Source of the DNA: QYOJ01 sp043810345 | Lineage (GTDB): Bacteria; Bacteroidota; Bacteroidia; Bacteroidales; FEN-979 | DNA: 64,000 bases | Direction: 5' to 3' | Assembly: GCA_043810345.1 (NCBI GenBank) | Contig: JBDROF010000016.1 | Coordinates: 1 to 64,000 of the forward strand | Shown here: positions 34,301 through 42,859 of the stretch, one piece after another | Position numbering within the stretch: the stretch's first letter is position 1 | How the letters are laid out: each line of letters starts with the position of its first letter | Translations under genes and position numbers: made by a program | The notes under the pieces: model-generated | Databases searched by the model: none | The model's input: only the letters and a program-made list of their open reading frames with translations | Told to the model about the DNA's origin: nothing

Positions 34301-34938
34301 CAGTTTTGATCGTGCCGGAGAGATAATTTTTCGGGTATCTCCAGGGAACATAAAAAATTACCCTGGCTGGAATAGACATTATAGAGACCCTCCTGCAGTG
34401 AAATCTTCACCTCTTCCGGGACCTGAATCATCCCTGTATATTTGTTTCTGAGGTATTGATTTAAAAAGGGATATTCCTGTTTTACCAAACAGAGACCGGC
34501 GACTGTAAAGATCCCTTTCCTGAAAACGGAAAGTTCAAACCATCCGTTTGCCAGTCTGATGATGACCGGGGCAGCAGTCAGATCAGGGAATTCGGAGATG
34601 GAGAACGGGACCGTGTTATCGGACCAGTAAACCAACGAATCCTCCTGGTAAATGAACAGGGTCGTCTCCCGGTCATTCGGTTCCGGAATGGCAGCCAGTT
34701 GTTCTTTCGTCAAAGGAGAGGTAGAATCCTGCAGAAATTCCTCTGAAATAGCTCTCACCTCATCATAGATATGCTCTTCGTGTTCCTGTAGAAAGGTTTC
34801 AAACCGCAAACGAATCTCTTCCGGATTTTCTCTTGCCTTTTCCTGCCAGGGAACCGCCACGAGGAAGAGGATTGCCAGGAGCCCAAGTATCAGACAACTC
34901 ACGGAGGAAGCGTTTCTAGCTGTAAAGAAATTTTTCAT
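31339..34938 (-). CDS. NtrY-like membrane histidine kinase
   Basis: About 1199 residues, unusually large. Eleven or so hydrophobic segments spread over the first 700 residues alternate with large extracytoplasmic regions. A HAMP-like linker (about 900-960) is followed by the phospho-acceptor VAHEIKNPLTPMRL (His near 990), N-box NLINNAIEAI, G1 DNGKGI and G2 GGAGLGLAIV. The sequence after the H-box is of the NtrY type. No response regulator is adjacent. The ATG at 34938 is preferred over the longer frame since a hydrophobic N-terminus follows. Coupled to gldH by a 4-base overlap. Confidence 0.88.
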   Translation of the reverse strand: MKNFFTARNASSVSCLILGLLAILFLVAVPWQEKARENPEEIRLRFETFLQEHEEHIYDEVRAISEEFLQDSTSPLTKEQLAAIPEPNDRETTLFIYQEDSLVYWSDNTVPFSISEFPDLTAAPVIIRLANGWFELSVFRKGIFTVAGLCLVKQEYPFLNQYLRNKYTGMIQVPEEVKISLQEGLYNVYSSQGNFLCSLEIPEKLSLRHDQNWLILILMLAYLFFIAFLFQFSIRLKHIIRNKYWLFLILIADILILRGLQFFLHWPEALYQSELFGPVLYSSSWLFPSLGDFLINSLLILFIAYLFYRRWPTRPTDDRRLKWRRSVQVVIRFFISLIVLMMVMSGVHSLVIHSTLPMNLENISRLTWDSAPAFASIGFLAMAWILFTLRLTIPEIQADLLLQEKERTRFPFAWFFLAMVLFAACATVVLNRANDQREKERRELIAMRLATRQNPVTELLLQQSVRLIQTDSMVQQILAGAGSEADQQVIDDSVSSYLLDYYFKEYWNNFNIQVTVCRASKTLRIQPQGFVVGCSGYFEDVISSFGQQNQEGIYFLDYGYGNENYLARLPISGYESILYLEISSRSTYKDLGYPELLVDRRTYDVPDPDDYSYAFFQDNQLIHRVGEYVYGFKLNDYVDTVTGTLYPAPDQMDHFLYRINEKESLLISKQLPTFLNIISPFSYLLILLVLLFTVGYSLLTMRELRSLTIRSLRNQLQLSMLGMIITLFIITGVLMMIYLTWLNSEKNEENLLERTLSILIEVEHKFDGLEDLQDAGGEELENILIKFSNVFFSDINLYDPRGILLASSRPRIFQEGLISDLINRQAYQRLHQKRTSMFVQIEHIGELSYISAYVPFYNTQKKLLGYVNLPYFSRQDDLKREISTFLVAFINIYVLFILLGVVVTYLVSNYITSPLKLLAERIGRIRIGKTNDKLIWQREDEIGKLVEEYNRMLDELSISAERLAVSERESAWREMAQQVAHEIKNPLTPMRLGVQYLQKAWEDQAEDWGTRLKKFSEALIAQIDTLSAIASEFSYFARMPEPENETINLDALVRKSLMMYKDVSSIHIAFHPSSSVKWVYADRRQLLRVCSNLINNAIEAIEVLPAMNGRIVLQTDTEGSEHIVRISDNGKGIQKEESDKIFQPNFTTRSGGAGLGLAIVKEIVHSVRGSIRFTSDPGKITTFTIRFPASSAPVSEKEQ

Positions 34939-35057
34939 TAATTTGTTGAATATCAGAATATTATGAGTGTTTTCAATTGGAGCTTTATGAGCCGGTTTCA
35001 CCAGTCATTCCATCTGAAATATTCATTCAGGGGTTCAGATCGTTCTAAGGCCTAAAA

Positions 35058-35951
35058 TTAAGAAATTTTGTGTTTCATGATATAGATCTCACTTGAATGT
35101 CCGGTTTGAGGATTCCTTGCCTTGTAGTTTGATTTGATACCACGAATAAAGGCCCTGAAATAATCGGGTGAGCTATTTTTATATTTCTCACTCAGTAGTG
35201 AAATATAATATGCATCCAGTTTTTGCGGAAGTACCTTTATACAGGAAAGATCATATTTATTTGCAAGGGCGTTGAGAGTATTCCGCGTGAAGTGAAAAAT
35301 ATGTCTGGGAAGATCATATGCAGCCCAGAACGTTCCATAGTATGTTGCGTCGTATGAATTACAATTTGGTAAAGCCACAATAAGTACTCCATCGTGATTC
35401 AGTATGCCGGTTATTTTTTGAAGGGTTTCATCAAGCTTGTGAATGTGTTCCAACACATGCCACAGGGTGATACAGTCGAATCGACGGGCGGGTGTTATCC
35501 CGGTCAGAAAATCTGCTTTCACATCAAGCCCGTACCTTTTTTCAGCAAATTCCCTAGCTTTCCCGGAAGGCTCTGTACCCTCGCAAAGGAGCCCCTTTCG
35601 ATGGCAATAATAAAGGAATTCGCCAGTCCCGCACCCTATATCCAGAATGGAAATTCCATCAAAAAATCTCCTGACAATCCTGAATTTTGCACGAATTGTA
35701 AAATATCGGGCAATCCCATAAAGCGTAGGTATGATCCCTCCTCTACCCGAATTGTGTGATATGTACTTATCCGTTTGATAATACGTTTCAGCTGATGCAA
35801 CGGTTGGGCGGGGATTGGTAAACCGGAAGCCACATAAGAGGCACTCCACGATGTCAAACTTCCTGTGGGTCAGAAAATAATCTTCTCCAGTCAGGTACAG
35901 CTTTTGGTCTTGATTGTAACAAAGTGGACAGGCTGTAAGTTTTTCATTCAT
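35058..35951 (-). CDS. SAM-dependent methyltransferase with N-terminal zinc-finger
   Basis: About 297 residues. Two CxxC pairs near the start (CPLC and CLLC) form a probable zinc site, followed by a class I methyltransferase fold with SAM motif ILDIGCGTGEFLYY and a post-II block CITLWHVLEHIH, typical of Methyltransf_23-type proteins. Such proteins often modify surface sugars or small molecules; the target is unknown. ATG at 35951 is chosen; an in-frame TTG at 35975 lies in a parS-like site. It follows mnmG directly. Confidence 0.82.
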   Translation of the reverse strand: MNEKLTACPLCYNQDQKLYLTGEDYFLTHRKFDIVECLLCGFRFTNPRPTVASAETYYQTDKYISHNSGRGGIIPTLYGIARYFTIRAKFRIVRRFFDGISILDIGCGTGEFLYYCHRKGLLCEGTEPSGKAREFAEKRYGLDVKADFLTGITPARRFDCITLWHVLEHIHKLDETLQKITGILNHDGVLIVALPNCNSYDATYYGTFWAAYDLPRHIFHFTRNTLNALANKYDLSCIKVLPQKLDAYYISLLSEKYKNSSPDYFRAFIRGIKSNYKARNPQTGHSSEIYIMKHKIS

Positions 35952-35958
35952 AACTTCA

Positions 35959-35974
35959 CGTTTCACGTGGAACA
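35959..35974. other. parS-like chromosome partition site (15/16)
   Basis: On the minus strand TGTTCCACGTGAAACG, one mismatch to the ParB-binding consensus TGTTnCACGTGAAACA. It covers the border of mnmG and the methyltransferase gene. Binding by ParB is inferred from the match. Confidence 0.8.
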
Positions 35975-35975
35975 A

Positions 35976-37874
35976 TCACCTTCCCAGGTGTACGATCAAT
36001 ACAGAAATATCCGCTGGGGATACCCCGCTGATTCTTGCAGCCTGTCCGATGGTTCCCGGTTTAATCTGCGACAGTTTTTCCCTTGCTTCAGATGATAGTG
36101 ATTTCATCTTATGGTAATCAAATGCTACATCCAATGGCATATTTTCAAGCCTTGAAAGTTTATCTGCGATCTCCTTCTCCTTTTTAATATACCCGTCATA
36201 TTTGATCAGTAATTCAGCCTCTTCCAGGGCCTCCTCTACAGGCCCGGACAGCTTTTCCATAAAACCGGAAACAACATTCAGATCCCTGATCATATCCTTA
36301 ATAAATAGTTGAGGTCGTAATAACAAGGTTGCCAGTTTTGTGCTTTGTTCCAGTGGTGCGGTTCCGCATCTGTTGAGCATGGAGTCGGCCTCCTCCGGTG
36401 AAATACTGGTCTGCTTTAAAAACGTACTGATCTTGTCAATGGTCGCATATTTCTTTTTTAATTTTTTCAACCTCTCATCCGAGGTAAGTCCAAGTTCATG
36501 AGCCGTTGGGGTCAACCTGTAATCGGCATTATCCTGGCGTAGCAATATCCTGTATTCTGCTCTTGAAGTGAACATCCTGTAGGGTTCATCTGTCCCTTTG
36601 GTGATCAGATCATCAATGAGCACGCCAATGTAAGCTTCCGATCTTTTTAATACAAAGGGCTTCTCATGATTCTTTTTCAAGTTGGCATTGATTCCGGCCA
36701 TAAAACCTTGTGCAGCTGCCTCCTCGTACCCTGTGGTTCCGTTAATTTGACCGGACAGGTAAAGATTTTCAATAACCTTCGATTCCAGTGAAAATGAGAG
36801 CTTGTGTGGTGGAAAATAATCATATTCGATCGCATAGCCCGGCCTGAAAAACCGGGCATGTTCAAATCCCTTTACTTTCCTTAAGGCTGAAAATTGAACC
36901 TCTTCAGGTAGGGATGAGCTGAATCCGTTTACATAGTACTCAACTGTATCCCATCCTTCTGGTTCAATAAACAACTGGTGTCGCTCTTTGTCAGAAAACC
37001 GCTCTATTTTATCCTCTATGGATGGACAATACCTTGGTCCGGTGCCTTTGATCCGTCCTGTAAACAAGGGTGATCTTTCAAATCCAGATCGCAATAGGTC
37101 GTGAACCTCAGGAGAAGTAAACGTCAGGTAACAACTCCTCTGTTTCAACAGTTTCGGACTGTCTAAAAATGAAAATTTTCCCGGCACAGCGTCACCTGGT
37201 TGCTCTGTCATTTTAGAAAAATCAAGGGTACGGCCATCCACCCTGACAGGAGTCCCCGTTTTCATTCTATTTGATTCCAACCCAAATCCCTTCAAACTCT
37301 CTGTCAGATTCTTTGAAGAACGCTCTCCCAATCGCCCACCCTGAAATTGCTTTTCTCCAATATGTATGATTCCATTTAGAAAGGTTCCGTTGGCCAATAT
37401 AACTGCCTCTGCTAAAAAAGTTATACCCAATGCCGTAGTGACGCCTTTAACTCGTTCTTTCTCCACAAGAATTTCAGTAACAGAATCCTGCCAGAATGCA
37501 AGCCGTTCTATTTTCTCTAATTGTTTTCGCCATTCTATTGAAAACAACATCCTGTCATTCTGTGCACGTGGACTCCACATCGCAGGTCCCTTAGAGAGAT
37601 TTAACATTCTGAACTGAATCATTGTTCTGTCAGTGATCACTCCCGTCAACCCACCCATCGCGTCAATCTCTCTCACTATCTGTCCCTTTGCAATACCTCC
37701 TATGGAGGGATTGCAGGACATTTGCGCCATGTTTGTCATGTTCATCGTAATCAAAAGTACACGCGAGCCCAGGTTCGCTGCAGCTGCTGCCGCTTCACAA
37801 CCAGCATGACCAGCACCAACAACAATAATGTCATACTTATGGTCCCTTTTTACTTCATGTTTCACGTGGAACAA
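35976..37874 (-). CDS. mnmG: tRNA uridine-5-carboxymethylaminomethyl modification enzyme MnmG (GidA)
   Basis: A 632-residue FAD-dependent enzyme. The dinucleotide-binding motif VVGAGHAGCEAA starts near residue 18; CNPSIGGIAKGQIVREIDAMGG is a family signature (cited here only as its first residues, CNPSIGG), and the C-terminal helical domain binds MnmE. With MnmE it modifies U34 of certain tRNAs. There is no in-frame ATG before the FAD motif; TTG (37874) or GTG (37865) must be used, and both fall in or beside a perfect parS site, which reads MFHVKH when translated. The mnmG gene is often close to the replication origin. Confidence 0.95.
   Translation of the reverse strand: MFHVKHEVKRDHKYDIIVVGAGHAGCEAAAAAANLGSRVLLITMNMTNMAQMSCNPSIGGIAKGQIVREIDAMGGLTGVITDRTMIQFRMLNLSKGPAMWSPRAQNDRMLFSIEWRKQLEKIERLAFWQDSVTEILVEKERVKGVTTALGITFLAEAVILANGTFLNGIIHIGEKQFQGGRLGERSSKNLTESLKGFGLESNRMKTGTPVRVDGRTLDFSKMTEQPGDAVPGKFSFLDSPKLLKQRSCYLTFTSPEVHDLLRSGFERSPLFTGRIKGTGPRYCPSIEDKIERFSDKERHQLFIEPEGWDTVEYYVNGFSSSLPEEVQFSALRKVKGFEHARFFRPGYAIEYDYFPPHKLSFSLESKVIENLYLSGQINGTTGYEEAAAQGFMAGINANLKKNHEKPFVLKRSEAYIGVLIDDLITKGTDEPYRMFTSRAEYRILLRQDNADYRLTPTAHELGLTSDERLKKLKKKYATIDKISTFLKQTSISPEEADSMLNRCGTAPLEQSTKLATLLLRPQLFIKDMIRDLNVVSGFMEKLSGPVEEALEEAELLIKYDGYIKKEKEIADKLSRLENMPLDVAFDYHKMKSLSSEAREKLSQIKPGTIGQAARISGVSPADISVLIVHLGR
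37858..37873. other. parS chromosome partition site (16/16)
   Basis: On the minus strand TGTTCCACGTGAAACA, a perfect match to the ParB-binding consensus. It overlaps the translation start of mnmG. With the second site 1.9 kb away it forms a parS pair. Confidence 0.9.
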
Positions 37875-37895
37875 TTTGCCTTTACTTCTTGATTT

Positions 37896-38330
37896 TCAGC
37901 GCCTAACAAAGTAGCTAAGGTGTTTATCCTCCTCCTCTTTCATCTCCTTTTTCAACCTCTTTGTAGTATCCTCCATGCCCATCAGATGAAGGATCCCATG
38001 AATGATTATCCTCCCTATTTCGGTTTGAAGTTTCTCTTTGTATTCCTTTGCGTTCTCCCTCACACGCTCTATAGAAACGTAGATGTCACCCGAAATTACG
38101 AACTTCTCTTCCGAAAAATCAAATGCAATCACGTCTGTACAATTATCTTGATCAAGATACTTCTTGTTTAGTTTTCTTACAAAACGATCACTGCAAAAAA
38201 TAATGTTCAGGCTCCCCAGTTGATATTTACTCTTTCTTACCAGCTGTTCAATTCCTCTGCGCAGGTTCTCTCTTCCTCTTATCTTATAAGATATATCTTC
38301 TGTGAAAAAATATATTGTGTTCTCACTCAT
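37896..38330 (-). CDS. ybeY: Endoribonuclease YbeY, rRNA maturation factor
   Basis: A 144-residue metal-dependent RNase of the UPF0054 family that acts in 16S rRNA processing and ribosome quality control. The metal site is HGILHLMGMED, where the usual third His (HGxLHLxGxDH) is not present; Bacteroidota members often differ at this place, so it need not mean loss of function. Its start overlaps the RsbW-like gene by 8 bases, and mnmG follows 21 bases later, a gene order common in Bacteroidota. Confidence 0.9.
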   Translation of the reverse strand: MSENTIYFFTEDISYKIRGRENLRRGIEQLVRKSKYQLGSLNIIFCSDRFVRKLNKKYLDQDNCTDVIAFDFSEEKFVISGDIYVSIERVRENAKEYKEKLQTEIGRIIIHGILHLMGMEDTTKRLKKEMKEEEDKHLSYFVRR

Positions 38331-38787
38331 TCTGATCCATCACCTTTTCCCTTTTTGTGAGATAACTTTTTAATATTTCCGATCTTAACAGGGCACGTTC
38401 CAAATTAATTCCGGCAATATGAAATGTCAATTCAATGGACCTTCCCTCTTGTTTTAATTCCGCTTCATCGGCGAGGGATCTTATGATAAACGTCTCCCTG
38501 GCAATCGCTTGTCTTGCAATTGCCCTCTCCAGCTCATCCAGCTCCTCAATTGTCGCAGTCCTTTTTGTGATCCTGAATAATACACCATTGCGCCTTTTTT
38601 TCATTTCGATGGTCACTTCATGATCATCTTTCAATCCCAACTGAGCAGCTTCAGTCACGGCAAGCAATATGTTTCCAAGATATTCTCCAGGAACATTGTA
38701 ATAGTCCAGTATCTCATCGATAAAACGTTCTAACCTGTTAAGCTCGCTTTTGGACCGTAACATAATAATCCCAGAATTTCCTTTCAT
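38323..38787 (-). CDS. RsbW-like GHKL ATPase-family protein, degenerate
   Basis: A 154-residue protein with the fold pattern of small anti-sigma-factor-type ATPases. The helix NILLAVTEAAQLGLKDD aligns with the N-box (AVxEAxxNAxxHG), but the key Asn and the following His-Gly are absent, and no DxGxG box is seen. ATP binding is therefore doubtful. The gene lies between DUF4175 and ybeY, 1 base after the DUF4175... gene order DUF4175, this gene, ybeY, mnmG on the minus strand with overlaps, so co-transcription is likely. Confidence 0.65.
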   Translation of the reverse strand: MKGNSGIIMLRSKSELNRLERFIDEILDYYNVPGEYLGNILLAVTEAAQLGLKDDHEVTIEMKKRRNGVLFRITKRTATIEELDELERAIARQAIARETFIIRSLADEAELKQEGRSIELTFHIAGINLERALLRSEILKSYLTKREKVMDQNE

Positions 38788-38788
38788 A

Positions 38789-41700
38789 TTACCTATGAAT
38801 TTGAATCAAGTACCTTGTTGTTTTACTCTTATAGAAGCGGTTGACAGGAAGTGTTTGATACCTTAATATGTCTGTGCTTCCAACAGAGTACTTGTTATAC
38901 TCTGATTTTAGCTCCGGGTTACTATATTTTTGATTTTTTGCCTCGTCAGATTCTCTCTTTTCCTGTTGCTCCCTTATCTGCTCCGCCTTCTCTGATTCTA
39001 GTAATCTTGTCAGGATCTTTTGCTGTCTGAGCAAAGACTCCCTTGTTACCTGCTTATTGATCAGGTCTCTTTCATTCTGCTCCATCTCCTTGATCGCATT
39101 CTGTACATTTTCCTGGTTCATTTCTCCCTGTTCCTTCTGATACTGCTCATATCTTTGAAGCTCTTTCCTGATAGCCTCCTGTTCAGCTGCAAGTCGTGCT
39201 ATTTGTTCATTCAATCCCCGCTCTCCGGTTTTTCTATTTTGCCCTGTCTTGTTTTCCTGGTCCTTTAATCCCTGACGTATCCGTTCCATTTGTTCCGACA
39301 GCTGTTGCTGCAGCTGCCTGCTATTTTTCATGCTCTTTTTTCCTTTTCCCCTGGAGGGATTTTGACACATTTTACTGCTCTTTCCCTGCATACACATGTT
39401 CATGTTACGGTTCATCTGCTCCATGGCTTCATCAAGCAGTACCGCCAGATTATTCAGTGATGTCATGGAAAACTGTTGCTTTGAAAGAGCCAAAGCGATG
39501 TTTCTTTCTGTCAGAGATTTCACCGTTTCTTCAATATTGCGGTTGATTGCATTGAGCTCCCGCGTAATTACCGGTTGAATGAGAAACTGTCTTTTACCGA
39601 TCGCCGTCAATGAATCTTTTACCGGACCCAGATTTTCATTCAAATGATTTTGCTCAGTGATAATTTTCTGAAATCTTGGATCATTTCGGTTTATGGTTCT
39701 TGTCCGGTTAATTAGCTCCTCCTGGTCAAAGGAAATCGTCAGTAAATTCTCCAGAATCTGACGAATCTGCCGGGCATCTTCTTCATATTGATCCATCTCG
39801 GATTCTGTTTGCATCATCTCCAACTCATTTGCCAGGTTTTTCATCTGCTTGCCTGCGTTTTTCTGGCTCTTAACTGTTCCCTTCTCATCTTTCTCATCTA
39901 TTTTTTTCAATGCATTGCTCAGAGAGAAATTGATGCTGTCCTGCTGCGGTTTCGTTTTCTCGATACCCACTGGTTGTTCCAGTTGCTGATCCATCTGTTC
40001 CAGTTTCACCAGTTCCTTTTGTATGGAGTCGTACCCTGCCTTCAACTTTTCCTGCTCGTCTCTCATCAAATCTGTATTGTTTTTCTCTTTTTTCATCCGT
40101 TCGGCTAATTCCTCCTGTTTTTCCGCAGTTTTCCGCAGTTCAGATATGCTCTCCTCCAGCTTTCGCTCGAATTCAATCTGCTTAAAAAGCTCCAGGTTCC
40201 TGTCCAACTGTTGTTCCAATTCCCTGGCGGTCAATTTCATCTTCTCTATTAGGCTCTTCAACTTTGCTTTATCGACCTGATCCATCAATTCTTTTAAATC
40301 CTGTAATGTTTTCTTCATCTCCTCTGTCATTAATTCCTCCATCAGTTCGTTGAGACGCTTCTGCTTTTCAAGAATATCCTGGCTTGTCTGCAAAAATTGC
40401 TCCTCTACCTGAATATTCCTTTGATTCTCCTTCTTCACCTTCTCGATGGTATTAAGTATTTCCTCGTTCCGTTTGATCAGCTCCTCTATCTCCCGTTTTT
40501 CCTGCCAGTCGAGATGCTGCTTCTCTATCAGTTTCCGGTTCAGCTGATCGATCGCTTTCTCCATCTCCTTAGCGTCCTCCAGAGAGTTCTTCATATCTAT
40601 CTTGATCTTTTCCTCACTTGCTGCAGTACTTAACTTTATGTCATTGATAGTCAACGTTTTAATTTCTCTAATTTCAGATTTTGACGATTTCGGGCCATTG
40701 ATTCCATCATTATCCCACACTTCGAAGTAGTAACTCATCCTGTCCCCATTACTTCTGATATAATTATCCACATCAATGGAATAATAAAAGAACTCTTCCC
40801 GTACCCCCTCTCTGATAGGTAACTCAACACCCCCTTCAACCTGAATTATGGTATCATTCCCTGCTGTGATCTGATAATGAAACTCCAGCTTGCTGAAACC
40901 ATAATCATCTTTGACCGAACCATTGAAAAAAAGCTCTGAAGGCAATACCGAATCCGTATGCACATCCGTTAGAATAGATGGGTAGCTATCTTCCAGGCAA
41001 ATGATCCGGTAGAAAAGGGAATCGGTACTGCTGCTGTATTCATTTTCAGGCCTGATGGAGTAATTTCCTGAAGCGGTACAACGATCATTATAAGTAAACA
41101 TATTTGATCCCTCTTTTGGTAGTTTGATCTCCCTGTCCAGCATGTGTAGGTTTAACGTTTCTACATCTTTTGTGACCCATTGCCATTCGATTCTGGTTCC
41201 CTTAGGAACAACGATATCCCCGGTATTTTCCAGCTTTTCAGCGCTTTTATCAGTGTATTCCGGAAATATCAGGCTGATGGTAAAGGATAAAATCGTGGGA
41301 CGGGGGAATACCCTTATCAGGTATTCTCCGCTTTCAAATTTATTTGCTGTAATACGAAATGCAGTCTCTTTCTGTAACGATTTGAAGAGAAAAGAAAACC
41401 GACTTGAAGAAATCCTTTTCATCCTGTATCGATAACCTTCTGTCTCAACGTATAAATCCGAGGGTATCTCTTCTCCTCGGACCCTGACCTGAAGCTCAAA
41501 ATCCTCCTGTTGAAACGCTGACAAATTCTCGTTTAATAGTTTCACTTCAAAAGGGGGAGGATTAACATATGCGGTGGTGTAATCTACAATTCTGAGGGTT
41601 GGTTCTGATATAAATGCGGGTGAGATTAGCAGTGCCAGCAAAATAATAATAATAGGAGGGAAGGCAACTTTCAGGTACCGTAAATTCCTTTTGTAGTTAA

Positions 41701-42142
41701 TGACCCTATGGAATTGAAAAACCTTCAGGTTGCCGATTTTCTGGTCAATGGATGCGATCAATAAGTCGAGTTCTCGTTCCTGTTCGTTCCTGAGCCTGAT
41801 CAGCTGCAGTGCGTTCAGTAATTTATCCTGAATCTCTGAAAAGTGTTGCCCGATGATGCCAGCTGCTTTCTCGTAGGTAATTCGTTTTCCGAGATGAAAA
41901 TAACTGAACATGGGATTTAACATCCATACGGCAATTGTTGTTGTAGCAATGCCTAAAAACAGATAAAACAAAATCGTTCTTATAATGGTATCAAAACGAA
42001 ATACATTCTCTAGGACGACAAACAACAAATAACTGCCAGCCAACATCCCAACAGTCAACAAAATTCCGCGGATGATCTGGTTGGTGTAGTATTTCCGGAT
42101 AAACCGATCCAGTTTTCTAATGAGTAAATGTTCTCCTTCCAT
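38789..42142 (-). CDS. DUF4175-family membrane protein with long coiled-coil region
   Basis: A 1117-residue protein. Two or three membrane helices lie near residues 25-70 and 155-175, followed by an extracytoplasmic beta-rich region (about 180-500) and a very long, Glu/Lys/Gln-rich coiled-coil tail (about 520-1070). This is the layout of DUF4175 proteins in Bacteroidota; a function has not been established. It heads the minus-strand run that continues with the RsbW-like gene, ybeY and mnmG. Confidence 0.82.
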   Translation of the reverse strand: MEGEHLLIRKLDRFIRKYYTNQIIRGILLTVGMLAGSYLLFVVLENVFRFDTIIRTILFYLFLGIATTTIAVWMLNPMFSYFHLGKRITYEKAAGIIGQHFSEIQDKLLNALQLIRLRNEQERELDLLIASIDQKIGNLKVFQFHRVINYKRNLRYLKVAFPPIIIILLALLISPAFISEPTLRIVDYTTAYVNPPPFEVKLLNENLSAFQQEDFELQVRVRGEEIPSDLYVETEGYRYRMKRISSSRFSFLFKSLQKETAFRITANKFESGEYLIRVFPRPTILSFTISLIFPEYTDKSAEKLENTGDIVVPKGTRIEWQWVTKDVETLNLHMLDREIKLPKEGSNMFTYNDRCTASGNYSIRPENEYSSSTDSLFYRIICLEDSYPSILTDVHTDSVLPSELFFNGSVKDDYGFSKLEFHYQITAGNDTIIQVEGGVELPIREGVREEFFYYSIDVDNYIRSNGDRMSYYFEVWDNDGINGPKSSKSEIREIKTLTINDIKLSTAASEEKIKIDMKNSLEDAKEMEKAIDQLNRKLIEKQHLDWQEKREIEELIKRNEEILNTIEKVKKENQRNIQVEEQFLQTSQDILEKQKRLNELMEELMTEEMKKTLQDLKELMDQVDKAKLKSLIEKMKLTARELEQQLDRNLELFKQIEFERKLEESISELRKTAEKQEELAERMKKEKNNTDLMRDEQEKLKAGYDSIQKELVKLEQMDQQLEQPVGIEKTKPQQDSINFSLSNALKKIDEKDEKGTVKSQKNAGKQMKNLANELEMMQTESEMDQYEEDARQIRQILENLLTISFDQEELINRTRTINRNDPRFQKIITEQNHLNENLGPVKDSLTAIGKRQFLIQPVITRELNAINRNIEETVKSLTERNIALALSKQQFSMTSLNNLAVLLDEAMEQMNRNMNMCMQGKSSKMCQNPSRGKGKKSMKNSRQLQQQLSEQMERIRQGLKDQENKTGQNRKTGERGLNEQIARLAAEQEAIRKELQRYEQYQKEQGEMNQENVQNAIKEMEQNERDLINKQVTRESLLRQQKILTRLLESEKAEQIREQQEKRESDEAKNQKYSNPELKSEYNKYSVGSTDILRYQTLPVNRFYKSKTTRYLIQIHR

Positions 42143-42217
42143 GTTCCTTTCTCTCTTTCAGTAAATAACGCCTTGAAAATTGGAATATTTCAACCGGTAC
42201 AAAATTAGGAATTATCC

Positions 42218-42225
42218 TATTTTTG
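42218..42225 (+). promoter_or_regulatory. -7 box of the cysC gene
   Basis: TATTTTTG fits TAnnTTTG and lies 20 bases before the ATG at 42246. No convincing -33 box. It supports 42246 over an upstream in-frame ATG at 42180, which is before the promoter. Confidence 0.5.
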
Positions 42226-42245
42226 TAATCTTCAATCATCAACTC

Positions 42246-42842
42246 ATGGGTGACTTGAACGATAAGTTCAAAATCAGCAGGGAAAAAAAGGAGCTTCGTT
42301 TGCACCAACATGCCCTGTCAATCTGGATGACCGGTTTGTCTTGCGCTGGGAAAACCACTCTGGGACTTAATCTTGAAAAAGAGCTCTTTGATCGTAACTT
42401 TTTTATTCAACTCCTTGATGGGGACGATGTGCGTTTGGGTCTTAACCGGGATCTTACGTACAGTGAGGAGGGCCGGACAGAAAACATCCGTCGCATTGCC
42501 GAAGTCAATACGATCTTTAATAACTCAGGAATCATTACCATCAACTGCTTTATCAGTCCTACCCATGTCATCCGGCAGATGGCCCGGTCTATCATTGGCC
42601 CGGGTCGGTATATTGAAGTCTTTGTGAATGCTCCTCTCTCTCTTTGTGAAGAACGTGATGTCAAAGGATTTTACCGGAAAGCACGACAGGGGCTTATCAA
42701 GGAATTTACAGGGATCGATTCGCCCTTTGAAGAACCCAAACATCCTGATCTGATCTTGGATACTTCTACTGAAACGGTAGAACAAACCCTGCAACGGATG
42801 ATTGCTTATATTATCCCTCTCATCCAATTTAAACCTTCCTAA
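42246..42842 (+). CDS. cysC: Adenylyl-sulfate kinase (APS kinase)
   Basis: About 198 residues. The P-loop is GLSCAGKTT in place of the common GLSGAGKST; DGDDVRLGLNRDL and FISPTHVIRQMAR correspond to family blocks, and the C-terminal FTGIDSPFEEPKHPDL is characteristic. It phosphorylates adenosine 5'-phosphosulfate to PAPS in sulfate activation. No sulfate adenylyltransferase or PAPS reductase gene is near, so the PAPS may serve sulfation rather than assimilation; this is open. gltX follows 17 bases later on the same strand. Confidence 0.88.
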   Translation: MGDLNDKFKISREKKELRLHQHALSIWMTGLSCAGKTTLGLNLEKELFDRNFFIQLLDGDDVRLGLNRDLTYSEEGRTENIRRIAEVNTIFNNSGIITINCFISPTHVIRQMARSIIGPGRYIEVFVNAPLSLCEERDVKGFYRKARQGLIKEFTGIDSPFEEPKHPDLILDTSTETVEQTLQRMIAYIIPLIQFKPS

Positions 42843-42859
42843 TATCCAATGAAGTCATC

